From HXMU1420-13 sp034669965 (lineage in GTDB: Bacteria; Bacteroidota; Rhodothermia; Balneolales; Balneolaceae): a DNA stretch of 64,000 bases. This document shows, piece by piece, positions 1 through 9,283 of this stretch (the stretch's first letter is position 1; each line of letters opens with the position of its first letter). The translations under genes and the position numbers were made by a program. Location of the stretch: NCBI GenBank assembly GCA_034669965.1, contig JAXMOK010000002.1:186001-250000 (forward strand). Reading direction: 5' to 3'. Under the pieces are notes generated by a model. The model did no database searches. It was not told where the DNA came from and was given only the letters and a program-made list of their open reading frames with translations.

Positions 1-554
1 CTGAGTTTAGCCGCTTTTTCATAGTTCTCAGTTTCGATAGCGGTATGTAAATCTATTTTCAGCTGTTCTAACTTGGAAAGATTATCGTTAACAGTGTCCA
101 TATCTTTTTTCGTTTCACTCTTAGGAGTTTTCTCTTCCGATTCTTGATCAGCAGAGATTCCTGCTTCTTTCAGGATACGTTCACTAACATAAATTTCGCA
201 ACCAAATCGAACCGATAGTGCAATAGCATCACTTGGGCGCGCATCTACTTCGAATAATTCATCGCCTCGCTCAACAATAATTTTAGAATAAAAAGTGCCT
301 TCTGATAAATCACTCACCACCACATGCTTTACTTTAGCTTCAAATCCTTGAATCATATTTTTCAACAAATCATGAGTCATAGGGCGGGGTGGTTTAATAT
401 TCTCTAGTTCTAATGCAATAGCTTGAGCTTCGAAGGAACCAATGATAATGGGTAACCTGCGCATTCCATTAACCTCTGTTAATATCAAGGCGTAAGCCCC
501 TCCACTACTTGGACTGGTAGATAGGCCCAATATGTCCATCAGTACTTTACTCAA
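1..554 (-). CDS. Bifunctional nuclease family protein (DUF151) with UVR motif, 3' end outside window
   Basis: Reading the minus strand gives a DUF151 protein of the kind found across Bacteroidota-like phyla, described in the family as having RNase and DNase activity. The start region reads LSKVLMDILGLSTSPSSGG. The DUF151 core runs to about residue 130 and includes MRRLPIIIGSFEAQAIALE and DARPSDAIALSVRFG. A charged linker follows, then a UvrB/UvrC-like motif (EQLKIDLHTAIETENYEKAA) that continues beyond position 1. I chose the TTG at 554 because AGGA lies 7 bases upstream of it. The ATG at 539 is in frame but has no comparable ribosome site. The stop codon is outside the window. The gene is divergent from the lipoprotein gene at 747. 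Confidence 0.85.
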   Translation of the reverse strand, partial: MSKVLMDILGLSTSPSSGGAYALILTEVNGMRRLPIIIGSFEAQAIALELENIKPPRPMTHDLLKNMIQGFEAKVKHVVVSDLSEGTFYSKIIVERGDELFEVDARPSDAIALSVRFGCEIYVSERILKEAGISADQESEEKTPKSETKKDMDTVNDNLSKLEQLKIDLHTAIETENYEKAAKL

Positions 555-746
555 TATTCTATCCTGTTTTGCATTTAAACTATGTAGAGAAGTTAGGGAA
601 AATAATTATAGTCTTAAACTTCGAGGCTAACTCTTCTAACTGCGAAATCGTTTATATCGCATGTTTTGCCTAACCCCTTCATGTGATATTGTGTTTGAGT
701 TCAAGAAAGTAGATTCAATCAAGATTTAACATTTATGGAGGCTACT

Positions 747-1268
747 ATGAGAGCAAAAGTTACATTATTACTACTATCAGCTGGAATTATACTTTCATCG
801 TGCATTGCTACAATTGGTCCTGAAGGTCCACGTGGGCGAGACGGCTCAGATGGAGAAGTAGAAATTTATAACGGTACATTTGTTATCGATTCAGATAACG
901 ATTTCGGTGTTGAAGACGAATTTATTTCCGTTGCATCCTATTCGTGGGGAATATTAGACGAGAGTACTGTTGACGAAGGCCTAGTTTTGGCGTATATCCA
1001 ATTTGATGGCTCAACGGCATGGCAATCCCTTCCTTTATCTACCCCATTTGAGAATGATGTAGTTGTTCTTCGTTATGGATTTGATATCGACAATTTCGAT
1101 TTAATTTTAGAAGGTGAATCGCCAAATAACAATCAGATTAATGAAGGCATTTTTGATGGTGATATCATTCGGGTAATCGCTATTCCACCCGGACATCTTT
1201 TCAAAGGGAAAAACGTAGATTATTCAAATTTTGAGCAAGTGAAACAAATATATAATCTCGATTTTTGA
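747..1268 (+). CDS. Small secreted lipoprotein with short collagen-like segment
   Basis: This 173-residue protein begins with a type II signal peptide (MRAKVTLLLLSAGIILSSC), so Cys19 should be lipidated. Residues 24-36 are four Gly-X-Y triplets (GPEGPRGRDGSDG), as seen in many Bacteroidota-type cell-surface lipoproteins, where the collagen-like part is a short spacer. The remaining ~135 residues are acidic and aromatic, probably beta-rich, and I do not recognise them. An in-frame ATG at 735 exists, but GGAGG at 737-741 lies five bases before the ATG at 747, so 747 is the better start. A strong terminator follows, so the gene is probably a single transcription unit. Its function is unknown. 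Confidence 0.8.
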   Translation: MRAKVTLLLLSAGIILSSCIATIGPEGPRGRDGSDGEVEIYNGTFVIDSDNDFGVEDEFISVASYSWGILDESTVDEGLVLAYIQFDGSTAWQSLPLSTPFENDVVVLRYGFDIDNFDLILEGESPNNNQINEGIFDGDIIRVIAIPPGHLFKGKNVDYSNFEQVKQIYNLDF

Positions 1269-1285
1269 TCATCGATAATAAACAC

Positions 1286-1319
1286 GAAAAAGCCGATAGA
1301 ATTTCTATTGGCTTTTTTT
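1286..1319 (+). terminator. Intrinsic terminator of the lipoprotein gene
   Basis: AAAAAGCCGATAGAA pairs with TTCTATTGGCTTTTT across a 2-base gap, with one G-U pair, and ends in a T run. It starts 17 bases after the stop at 1268. It also ends only 10 bases before the next ATG (1330), so the downstream gene needs read-through or a promoter overlapping this hairpin. Confidence 0.85.
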
Positions 1320-1329
1320 ATTTTCGATA

Positions 1330-2481
1330 ATGCACCTGGATAATTTTTCAGCTAAATCAGCCTATCAACTCATACACACAATTTGTGTTACTGCGTTAGT
1401 TTGTTGTGTGATTATTTCGTTCCGTGTTTGGGTTCCGATTGAAAATCATTTCCCTGTCCTACCAATTTTCTTTTCTGTTGATTTCTTCCCACTTCAATTA
1501 CTCTTTGCATTCTTATTTGCAGGTTCAATCACTTTAATTAGTCTTCACAATTCGCAACTGCTAATAAATATTGCATTGCTCTATGTAGTGTTGTTTGCAC
1601 TCGGCGATTACAACCGAGTACAACCCTGGTATTTCTATTTTTTAGTTTTTCTCGGCATAATTAATAACCAAAGAAATCCTAAACATGGTATTCAAAGCAT
1701 TGCTTTAATTTTAGCATGTATTTATATAATAAGTGGAGTGCAAAAAATAAATGGAGGCTTTGCTTTCTACACTCACCCGTGGATGCTTGAGCCATTAACG
1801 CGATTTTTTTCTAATCAGTTGATGGAGAAATTGTATTCATTGTTTTGGATAGGTCCTGCTGTGGAGCTTTTTTGTGGAATCGGTTTATTGTTTCGTAAAA
1901 CATCACGTTGGTCCGCATTCTTATTAATTGGAATGCATGTTTTCATCTTATTGATGATTGGTCCAATAGGCAGGAACACAAATGCAGTAGTTTGGCCTTG
2001 GAATATCGCTTTTATGATAATGCTGTTTATAATTTTCGTGAGAAGTAAAACCAACTTAGTTGCGTATTTGTCTAAACCAAAACACCTAATATCAACCGGT
2101 GTTATTATTGTAGTATTTATTCTGTTACCGCTTATAAGTCTAATAAATCTTTGGCCTAAGCATCTTTCAGCAGCATTGTATTCCGGAAATAAAATAAAAT
2201 CCGAGATTCATATCCCAGATGAACTAGCTGAAAAAATCGAGGGGAAATATAAGGCTGCCTACAATGGTATAGAACATATTGCCGTGCCAACGTCATGGGC
2301 TATGAACGAGCTAAAAATAGCAATGTATCCTTCTAAAAACGCTCATCTTTTGCTTTATCAAAAAATGTGCAGTAATTACCCTGAGTATTCTGAATATTTC
2401 GTTTTTAAAATGCGGCCATTTTCTGATTGGAAAACCGGTGAAAGAGCAACAACTCATTACTTTTGTAACGACTTTGAATAA
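1330..2481 (+). CDS. Multi-pass membrane protein, HTTM/DoxX-like
   Basis: This 383-residue protein has about eight or nine hydrophobic segments over the first ~275 residues, then a soluble C-terminal ~105 residues. The segment ISGVQKINGGFAFYTHPWM resembles HTTM-domain proteins (relatives of vitamin-K-dependent carboxylase) and DoxX-type proteins. That assignment is weak, and no substrate can be named. The soluble tail contains two cysteines (MCSNYPEYSEYF, HYFCNDFE) that could form a disulfide outside the cytoplasm. The start codon sits only 10 bases after a terminator. The next gene starts five bases after this stop, so 1330-3936 look co-transcribed. Confidence 0.65.
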   Translation: MHLDNFSAKSAYQLIHTICVTALVCCVIISFRVWVPIENHFPVLPIFFSVDFFPLQLLFAFLFAGSITLISLHNSQLLINIALLYVVLFALGDYNRVQPWYFYFLVFLGIINNQRNPKHGIQSIALILACIYIISGVQKINGGFAFYTHPWMLEPLTRFFSNQLMEKLYSLFWIGPAVELFCGIGLLFRKTSRWSAFLLIGMHVFILLMIGPIGRNTNAVVWPWNIAFMIMLFIIFVRSKTNLVAYLSKPKHLISTGVIIVVFILLPLISLINLWPKHLSAALYSGNKIKSEIHIPDELAEKIEGKYKAAYNGIEHIAVPTSWAMNELKIAMYPSKNAHLLLYQKMCSNYPEYSEYFVFKMRPFSDWKTGERATTHYFCNDFE

Positions 2482-2486
2482 CTAGT

Positions 2487-3569
2487 ATGATTAAAGACCC
2501 CAAACAAATCGTAACTCCTTTCGCTTTCTCGGTTCATCCCGATTTGTTGGGTCAGCCGTTAGCTACACCAAAAAGAAGAATATTTGCAATTCTCATCGAC
2601 TTATTAATTGCTTATTTATTAGCTGAACTTGGTAACATTTTTCTGGCAACTGCTGTTACAATTCTGATATTCTGGATTGTTATTCGAACCAGAAGTAATA
2701 GCACTTTTAAGAACTTATTACGATATGCTACAGCTACTATTTCAAGTATTTTTGTATTTGCTATAGCTTTAGGAGTGTTAGAAGCATTTAGCCCTTCTAG
2801 TAATGATTTCTACTTCGATCCTAATTTGAAAACAGGGCAAGATATCAATTGGGAAGAATTTGGCAATGCTATGGCAACCATGGATTATACTGATCCGGAT
2901 AAAATGGAAGAACAGTTTGATGACCTCGAAAAAGCTATGGGATTCGACGAAAATGAGAGTACTATAGTTCAAGTTGAATATCCCGAGAATTTTATTTCGC
3001 AATTAAATGAGTTCGAGACTGCTTTTTCAGAAAATGATTCCGCGCAAATAGACTTACTTCGTATTGATATAGCTCAAATACTTGCAAAACCCGAACTACA
3101 TGAACTGGAAACTGAAATTGATAAACTCGATGGAAGAGTCGACGATTTACGAGAGAGAAACAAAGATTTAGCTGAACAAATCGAGAACCCAAGCATGTAC
3201 ATCGCAACAAAACGAACGCTTAAAATGATGGGACTTTCGTTGGGCTGGGTTGGCTTGTATTTCATCACAACCATTGCCTTTTTTAAAGGACAAACCCTTG
3301 GTAAAAAGCTTCTTAAAATTCGAGTCGTTCGATTAAACAATAAACCCGTTGGCTTGTTTTTCGCCTTCGAACGCTTTGGGGGCTATGCCGCTGGGTTTGC
3401 AACGGGATTAATTGGTTTCTTTCAAATTTATTGGGATGCCAATCGGCAAGCCATTCACGATAAAATAGCCAGTACTGTTGTCATCGACCTTCGAGAATCG
3501 AAAAAAGAGAAAACCGAGCACCTTCGAAAAGAAGTACTGGAAAACGAAAATCTTCTCAGTCAGTTTTAA
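2487..3569 (+). CDS. RDD family membrane protein with large internal insertion
   Basis: This 360-residue protein carries the RDD hallmarks. PKRRIFAILIDLLIAYLL (about residues 28-45) opens the first helix pair. The closing part is FFKGQTLGKKLLKIRVV, FERFGGY and ANRQAIHDKIASTVV (residues ~266-335). RDD domains are usually about 130 residues in one block. Here helix pair one (residues ~30-95) and the last helices are separated by about 150 soluble residues that are acidic and include a coiled-coil stretch (LETEIDKLDGRVDDLRERNK). RDD proteins are membrane proteins of mostly unknown or ion-transport function. The gene follows the HTTM-like gene by five bases and precedes the cupin gene by one base. 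Confidence 0.8.
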   Translation: MIKDPKQIVTPFAFSVHPDLLGQPLATPKRRIFAILIDLLIAYLLAELGNIFLATAVTILIFWIVIRTRSNSTFKNLLRYATATISSIFVFAIALGVLEAFSPSSNDFYFDPNLKTGQDINWEEFGNAMATMDYTDPDKMEEQFDDLEKAMGFDENESTIVQVEYPENFISQLNEFETAFSENDSAQIDLLRIDIAQILAKPELHELETEIDKLDGRVDDLRERNKDLAEQIENPSMYIATKRTLKMMGLSLGWVGLYFITTIAFFKGQTLGKKLLKIRVVRLNNKPVGLFFAFERFGGYAAGFATGLIGFFQIYWDANRQAIHDKIASTVVIDLRESKKEKTEHLRKEVLENENLLSQF

Positions 3570-3570
3570 C

Positions 3571-3936
3571 ATGCTCCCCATCAACCTAAAAGAGAAATTT
3601 GAACTTTTTGAAGAGTATTGGACGCCTAAAATTCTAGGTGAATTCAATGGTCAACTCATCAAAATTGCGAAGTTAAAAGGCGAATTTGTTTGGCATGCTC
3701 ATGAGAATGAAGATGAGTTATTCTATATCGTTAAGGGCGAACTTGAAATACGCTATCAGGATAAAAGTGTGACATTGAATGCCGGTGACTTGCACATCGT
3801 ACCCAAAGCAACTGAACACTTTCCGGTTGCTGAAAAAGAATGTTGGGTGATGCTTATCGAGCCCAAAGGAACCGCGCATACCGGCGATGTGATAACTGAA
3901 AGAACAAAAAATGAAGATCAGCAAGAATGGGTTTAA
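3571..3936 (+). CDS. Cupin-domain protein
   Basis: This 121-residue protein is a single small cupin. Metal-ligand-like residues appear in cupin motif 1 (WHAHENEDELFYIVKGELEI: two His and a Glu) and motif 2 (HIVPKATEHFPVAEKECW). Close relatives in databases are small stand-alone cupins, often related to mannose-6-phosphate isomerase-type cupins. The substrate cannot be read from sequence. An open frame extends upstream to 3478, but that part overlaps the RDD gene in another frame. The ATG at 3571 directly follows the RDD stop and gives a normal cupin length. Its end overlaps the next gene by 10 bases, suggesting translational coupling. Confidence 0.85.
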   Translation: MLPINLKEKFELFEEYWTPKILGEFNGQLIKIAKLKGEFVWHAHENEDELFYIVKGELEIRYQDKSVTLNAGDLHIVPKATEHFPVAEKECWVMLIEPKGTAHTGDVITERTKNEDQQEWV

Positions 3937-4460
3937 AAACTGCATCACTTAAAGAAGATCACATCCATTTTCAAAGAATTCGCCCAAGAATTCATTTTTA
4001 TTCTTCTAAAACTTCCAATGAAATTACCGGCGAAATTAAAACAAAATTACGATCAGGCCTAAGTAGTTGTCAAGGGCAGGTTACCAAAAACTTTGCCACT
4101 ATTTATCCGCCTGTGGATGAGCAACATTATTGGTCACCACAGTTAACAATAACCCTTGAAGAACACGAAGACGGAACCTTAGTTAGCGGGTTATATGGCC
4201 CGCGTCCGGCAGTTTGGACGATGTTCGTTTTCATTTATTCAATTATCGGTTTTGCAACTATTATTGTTGCTATGATCGGTCTCTCTTTTCGAACCATTGG
4301 GCAGCCTGCAGATATTCTATGGGCAGTGCCAGGGCTAATACTTCTATTTTTTACCTTATATCTTGTTGCATATTTTGGGCAACGATTTGGGCACAAACAA
4401 ATGACTCGAATTCACCGCTTCATGGAAAATTGTATTGGTGAAGATATTGAAGCTTATTAA
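3927..4460 (+). CDS. Hypothetical membrane protein with two C-terminal TM helices
   Basis: I do not recognise a named family in this 177-residue protein. The N-terminal ~95 residues look like a small soluble domain that binds or folds like other SRPBCC-type or PH-like domains, but this is only an impression. Two hydrophobic helices follow (residues ~97-120 and ~128-150) with a short loop, then a charged tail (RFGHKQMTRIHRFMENCIG). It overlaps the cupin gene by 10 bases and is probably expressed with it. Confidence 0.65.
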   Translation: MGLKTASLKEDHIHFQRIRPRIHFYSSKTSNEITGEIKTKLRSGLSSCQGQVTKNFATIYPPVDEQHYWSPQLTITLEEHEDGTLVSGLYGPRPAVWTMFVFIYSIIGFATIIVAMIGLSFRTIGQPADILWAVPGLILLFFTLYLVAYFGQRFGHKQMTRIHRFMENCIGEDIEAY

Positions 4461-4540
4461 ATCAATATAAAATTAGAATACCTTCAAAGTAGTAACCGAA
4501 ACTATCGACCTATATTAATTCAAAACCAATTTAGCAACGT

Positions 4541-4966
4541 ATGGGAATCATCAAAGAGTTTAAAGAATTTGCCATCAAAGGCAACATGTTCGATATGGCT
4601 GTGGGGATCATAATCGGAACAGCGTTCAACAACATCGTTTCCTCGTTAGTTAAAGATATCATCACTCCATTATTTGGTTTTTGGATTGGAGACGCTCCTT
4701 TTCAAGACTTAAAAATTACCCTCAAACCCGAAATAATTAACGAAGCCGGCGCTGTTACCCAACAAGCGGTATCAATTAATTATGGTGTTTTTCTTGAAAG
4801 CACTTTCGACTTTCTCATTATTGCTTTCACCATATTTTTGGTGATAAAAACCTTCAACAAACTTCGCACTAAATCGCTGGAACCCAAAGAGAAAACCGTT
4901 CCAACCCGTAAAGACATTGAGTTGTTGAGTGAGATCAGAGATTTACTTAAGGAACAAAAAGGGTGA
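4541..4966 (+). CDS. mscL: Large-conductance mechanosensitive channel MscL
   Basis: At 141 residues it matches MscL (about 136). The channel opens under membrane tension to release solutes during hypo-osmotic shock and works as a homopentamer in the inner membrane. The N-terminal amphipathic helix and TM1 are clear: IKEFKEFAIKGNMFDMAVG followed by IIIGTAFNNIVSSLVKDIIT. The second helix is FDFLIIAFTIFLVIKTFNKL, and the C-terminal helix bundle is ELLSEIRDLLKEQ. It sits 80 bases after the preceding gene. The intervening sequence shows no clear terminator. Confidence 0.97.
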   Translation: MGIIKEFKEFAIKGNMFDMAVGIIIGTAFNNIVSSLVKDIITPLFGFWIGDAPFQDLKITLKPEIINEAGAVTQQAVSINYGVFLESTFDFLIIAFTIFLVIKTFNKLRTKSLEPKEKTVPTRKDIELLSEIRDLLKEQKG

Positions 4967-5014
4967 AATCCTGGTAATTAATAGTGAAATATTAATTACT
5001 TACATCAAATTACA

Positions 5015-5566
5015 ATGAGTATTTATCAAGAACACAGCGCTGAATTGAATACGCGCGATTTGCATTATATCAGGAGAACAATAAACCAAGCCAAAGAATC
5101 AAGGACCTCACTTTTGATGGGATTGTCCTTCTCTATTCTTGCCCCTGTCATGATATTTCTTTTATTCAAGACGGGAACATTTTCGAGCCAACTATTTACT
5201 GTTTCATTAATAGCATTCCTGTTAGTGATTGCTTTAATCATGGGCTATTCCTACATCGAAAATTATAAGAAAATCAGTTTCTATAAAGAGTTAAAACACG
5301 ATGGCGAGAAAAGAGCACTAACAGGTTTAATTACCGATAAGAGAATTGAATCTGATTGGAATTCCGATGATGCATCCGGAGCTGAAAGGCATCTCATTGA
5401 ATTAGGGGAAGTTAAAGAAATTGTAGCCTCACCCACTCAATTCGACGCGGTTAACATCGGCGATAAAGTTACTGCTACATTCGACGTAGCTGAAGAGTTT
5501 AATTTCTTAGATCAAGATGAAAACAAAAAAATTGATCAACTAGTTAAGCATCGTAAGAAGCTTTAA
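5015..5566 (+). CDS. Hypothetical protein with two TM helices
   Basis: This 183-residue protein has a soluble N-terminus, two hydrophobic helices (about residues 30-48 and 56-75), and a ~105-residue cytoplasmic or periplasmic domain with a beta-rich appearance (ALTGLITDKRIESDWN). I recognise no family. It ends four bases before the convergent metF stop, with no visible terminator between them. Confidence 0.65.
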   Translation: MSIYQEHSAELNTRDLHYIRRTINQAKESRTSLLMGLSFSILAPVMIFLLFKTGTFSSQLFTVSLIAFLLVIALIMGYSYIENYKKISFYKELKHDGEKRALTGLITDKRIESDWNSDDASGAERHLIELGEVKEIVASPTQFDAVNIGDKVTATFDVAEEFNFLDQDENKKIDQLVKHRKKL

Positions 5567-5570
5567 GTGG

Positions 5571-6527
5571 CTAAAACACTTCTTTAGCTACTTCAAAAAC
5601 AGATTTTGCTTTACCCATCGAATAATAATGCAGTGTGGGAACTCCAAAATCAATCAACTCTTTAGATTGTTGAATAGCCCATTCAATGCCAATTTGCCGG
5701 GCAGCATCATTATCTTTACAATATTCAAGCTCAACGCTTAAAGCCTCAGGAATATCGATATGAAAAAGCTGAGGCAGCAGTGTAACCTGTCGCTTTGTGG
5801 TGATTGGTTTTAGCCCCGGAACAATAGGAATATCGATACCAATATCTTGGCAACATTGCACAAAATCGAAGTATTTCTGATTGTCGTAGAACATTTGAGT
5901 TACGATATAATCCGCACCGCCTTCTACTTTATTTTTCAGATAACGTAAATCCGTTTCCATGTTTGGAGCGGTCACATGTTTCTCCGGATATCCGGCCACA
6001 CCGATGCAAAAATCTGAGGACATTGCATTTTCGATATCCTCGTCCAAATAAATGCCGTTATTCATATCAATTACTTGTCCCAACAGTTCCGAAGCATAAG
6101 CATGCCCGCCCGGTTCGGGTACAAAATCACGATCAGGTTTACGAACATCACCCTGGAGAACTAGAACATTATCGATGCCTAAAAAATTGAGATCGATTAG
6201 TGCGTTCTCAGTTTCTTCTTTGCTGAAACCGCCACAAATGATGTGAGGCACTGCATCCACATTATAGTGATTTTGTATGGCCGCACACATCCCCACCGTT
6301 CCGGGGCGTTTTCGCACCGTTTTACGTTCGAGCAAGCCATTTTCACGCATTTTATAAGAGTATTCTTCCCGGTGATAAGTCACATCAATAAATGGTGGAT
6401 TGAATTCCATCAAAGGATCGATATGATCGAACAGCGTACGAATATTTTGTCCCTTTAACGGTGGTAGCACCTCAAAGGTAAACAAGGTCTTACCCTTCGC
6501 CTCTTTAAAATAGTCGGTTACTTTCAT
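5571..6527 (-). CDS. metF: 5,10-methylenetetrahydrofolate reductase
   Basis: MetF reduces 5,10-methylene-THF to 5-methyl-THF using FAD, supplying the methyl donor for MetH in the cytoplasm. The 318-residue length fits the bacterial enzyme. The N-terminal TLFTFEVLPPLKG carries the conserved Glu (Glu19) of the first barrel strand. FAD/folate-barrel motifs include PHIICGGFSKEE, NVLVLQGDVRKP, GGADYIVTQMFYDN and PIVPGLKPI. It lies 77 bases downstream of the metH C-terminal gene on the same strand. Because the SAM riboswitch heads this gene run, metF is probably controlled by SAM as the last gene of a metH-metF operon. The 77-base gap holds AATTAGGAAT-type filler and no obvious terminator. Confidence 0.95.
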   Translation of the reverse strand: MKVTDYFKEAKGKTLFTFEVLPPLKGQNIRTLFDHIDPLMEFNPPFIDVTYHREEYSYKMRENGLLERKTVRKRPGTVGMCAAIQNHYNVDAVPHIICGGFSKEETENALIDLNFLGIDNVLVLQGDVRKPDRDFVPEPGGHAYASELLGQVIDMNNGIYLDEDIENAMSSDFCIGVAGYPEKHVTAPNMETDLRYLKNKVEGGADYIVTQMFYDNQKYFDFVQCCQDIGIDIPIVPGLKPITTKRQVTLLPQLFHIDIPEALSVELEYCKDNDAARQIGIEWAIQQSKELIDFGVPTLHYYSMGKAKSVFEVAKEVF

Positions 6528-6604
6528 ACTTGATCTTCTTTATTCATGACACTAAAACACAAAACCACGAAAATATTATTAATTGCCATATTCCTAATTC
6601 CTAA

Positions 6605-9283
6605 TTAATACCCCAAATTCGGCGAAAGCCACTTTTCTGTTTCTTCAATGCTTTGCCCTTTTCTAGCGGCGTACACTTTAATTTGATCTTTCCCAAACTT
6701 GCCCACATTGAAATACCGTGATTTAGGATGCGAAAAATAGAATCCACTTACCGAACTAGCCGGATACATGGCAAACGATTCGGTAAGGCAAATCCCGGTG
6801 TTCTTCTCAACCTGAAGCGTATCGAATAGGGTCTGTTTTTCGGTGTGATCGGGGCATGCCGGATATCCCGGAGCAGGACGAATTCCTTGGTACTTTTCCT
6901 CGATAAACCGTTCGTTATCGAAATCTTCTGATGAATATCCCCAAAACTCGGTCCGAATTTTGAAGTGTAGGTATTCTGCGTGAGCCTCAGCTAATCGATC
7001 TGCCAGTGCCTTCACCAATATGGAATTGTAATCATCGTGTTGGGCTTTAAACCTTTCAAGCATTTTCTCGATGCCGATGCCCGCCGTTACAGCAAACAAT
7101 CCCAAATAATCGCTCAGGCCCGATTCCAGCGGAGCTACAAAGTCGGCTAGACAATGATTCGGCTGCCCTGATCTTTTCTCAGCTTGTTGGCGAAGAAAAT
7201 GAAATCGTGTCAATTCTTCCGAGCGATCTTCATCAGTGAATAAAATCACATCTTCATCCACCGAATTCGCCGGAAATAACCCATAAACCGCTTTCGCTGT
7301 AAGTGATTCATTTTCGATGATTTCATCCAGCATTCGATTGGCATCTTCAAACAAATTGGTAGCCTGTTCGCCCACCGTTTTATCTTCTAAAATAGCAGGA
7401 TATTTGCCGGTAAGCATCCAAGTTCTAAAAAATGGCGACCAATCTATAAACTTTCGGAGTGTGCTTAAATCTACTTTATCGTTTACCTGAACACCGATTT
7501 TAGCCGGTGTTTTGATGTCGCTTTGTTTCCAGTCGATATCAAAACGGTTATCTCGGGCCTGTTCAAAACTAAGCATCTTTCGCAATTGCGACTTTCGTTC
7601 GTGGGCATCCCGTAAATCGGCATATTCTTTTTTATAATGCTGTGTAAGCGCCTCTCGATTTTGATGATTCAACAAATCGCTGCAAATGGATACAGAACGT
7701 GATGCATCGTTCACATGTACCACCGGCGATGAATAATTAGAATCAATTTTTACTGCGGTATGAATACGTGATGTGGTAGCTCCACCAATCAACAAAGGCG
7801 TTTTCAATCCACGTTTTTCCATCTCTTTGGCAACGCCCACCATTTCATCCAGCGAAGGAGTTATCAAACCACTTAAGCCGATTACATCTGCTCCGGTGTT
7901 CTGCGCTTCATCTAAAATTTTATCCGTCGGCACCATCACTCCCAAATCGATGATATCGAAATTATTGCACGCCAGAACTACGCCTACAATGTTTTTTCCG
8001 ATATCGTGCACGTCGCCTTTCACCGTTGCCAGTAGAACTTTAGCCCGCTGCGATGTGTCTTTATTTTTCGCTTTTTCCTCTTCCAAAAACGGAGTTAAAT
8101 AAGCTACAGCTTGCTTCATTACTCGAGCACTTTTCACAACCTGAGGCAGAAACATCTTTCCATCGCCAAATAGATCTCCCACAATATTCATCCCGTCCAT
8201 GAGCGGACCTTCAATCACTTGAAGTGGACTTCCAATCTTTTGCCTTGCCTCTTCGGTATCGGCTTCGATGAATTCTGTGATTCCTTTTACCAACGAGTAA
8301 CTCAGCCTTCCCTCAACCGATTTGGTCCTCCATTCCTGCGTTTCTTTTTGTTTGATTTCGCCCGTTCCCCGATACTTTTCAGCGATTTCAAGTAATCGTT
8401 CGGTGGCATCCTCTCTCCGATCAAGCAAAACATCTTCTACCCGTTGGAGCAGCTCTTTTGGAATTTCATCATACACTTCTAATTGCGTCGGATTTACGAT
8501 TCCCATATCCATTCCATGTTTGATGGCGTGATACAGAAATGCAGAATGCATCGCTTCACGAACCGGATTATTCCCACGAAACGAAAATGAAACGTTGCTT
8601 ACACCACCAATAATATGAGCACCGGGTAAATGTTTACGAATCCATTTTGCAGCATGGAAGTAATCGAGCGCATTTCGCCGGTGTTCTTCCATGCCTGTGG
8701 CTACCGGAAAGATGTTCGGATCCAGAATCACATCCGAGGGATTGAACCCAACTCGATCAACTAACAAATGATACGATCGATCACAAATCTCGATTCTTCG
8801 ATCCAAGGTATCTGCTTGTCCGTCTTCATCAAAAGCCATGGCGATTACAGCAGCACCATATTTTCTAACCAGATTTGCTCTGCGAATAAACTCTTCCTCT
8901 CCATCTTTTAGGCTGATGGAATTCACAACGCCCTTTCCCTGAATCACTTTTAAGCCGGCTACAATCACCTCCCATTTTGAGGAATCAATCATGATTGGAA
9001 TTCGAGCGATATCGGGCTCTGAAGCTATCAAATTGAGAAAAGTGGTCATTTCCTGAGCCGAATCCAGCATCCCTTCATCCATATTCACATCAAGAATTTG
9101 GGCGCCGCCCTGCACTTGATCTAAGGCCACTTCTAAGGCGGTTTCGTAATCGCCGGCTTTTATCAAGTTCAGAAATCGTTTCGACCCGGTGACATTTGTT
9201 CGTTCTCCCACATTCACGAAATTAGAATCGGGTGTAATGATGAGAGGTTCGAGTCCGCTTAAGGTAATTGGATTTGGTTTCAT
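6605..9283 (-). CDS. metH: Methionine synthase, folate/cobalamin/activation modules (C-terminal part of split MetH)
   Basis: Cobalamin-dependent methionine synthase moves the methyl group of 5-methyl-THF to homocysteine. This 892-residue chain holds the last three of the four MetH modules. The pterin-binding barrel begins FVNVGERTNVTGSKRF (residues ~23-38). The cobalamin cap and Rossmann domain carry the DxHxxG signature in GDVHDIGKNIVGVV. The SAM-binding reactivation domain has RPAPGYPACPDHTEK near residue 820. The homocysteine module is absent and is encoded just upstream (9280-10287), overlapping by 4 bases (ATGA). The split falls in the linker before GLEPL, so both chains keep whole domains. 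The pair should assemble into one functional enzyme. Confidence 0.95.
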   Translation of the reverse strand: MKPNPITLSGLEPLIITPDSNFVNVGERTNVTGSKRFLNLIKAGDYETALEVALDQVQGGAQILDVNMDEGMLDSAQEMTTFLNLIASEPDIARIPIMIDSSKWEVIVAGLKVIQGKGVVNSISLKDGEEEFIRRANLVRKYGAAVIAMAFDEDGQADTLDRRIEICDRSYHLLVDRVGFNPSDVILDPNIFPVATGMEEHRRNALDYFHAAKWIRKHLPGAHIIGGVSNVSFSFRGNNPVREAMHSAFLYHAIKHGMDMGIVNPTQLEVYDEIPKELLQRVEDVLLDRREDATERLLEIAEKYRGTGEIKQKETQEWRTKSVEGRLSYSLVKGITEFIEADTEEARQKIGSPLQVIEGPLMDGMNIVGDLFGDGKMFLPQVVKSARVMKQAVAYLTPFLEEEKAKNKDTSQRAKVLLATVKGDVHDIGKNIVGVVLACNNFDIIDLGVMVPTDKILDEAQNTGADVIGLSGLITPSLDEMVGVAKEMEKRGLKTPLLIGGATTSRIHTAVKIDSNYSSPVVHVNDASRSVSICSDLLNHQNREALTQHYKKEYADLRDAHERKSQLRKMLSFEQARDNRFDIDWKQSDIKTPAKIGVQVNDKVDLSTLRKFIDWSPFFRTWMLTGKYPAILEDKTVGEQATNLFEDANRMLDEIIENESLTAKAVYGLFPANSVDEDVILFTDEDRSEELTRFHFLRQQAEKRSGQPNHCLADFVAPLESGLSDYLGLFAVTAGIGIEKMLERFKAQHDDYNSILVKALADRLAEAHAEYLHFKIRTEFWGYSSEDFDNERFIEEKYQGIRPAPGYPACPDHTEKQTLFDTLQVEKNTGICLTESFAMYPASSVSGFYFSHPKSRYFNVGKFGKDQIKVYAARKGQSIEETEKWLSPNLGY

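Noticed and set aside
3478..3570. Upstream extension of the cupin gene
   Set aside because: It overlaps the RDD gene in another frame, and the ATG at 3571 gives a normal cupin.
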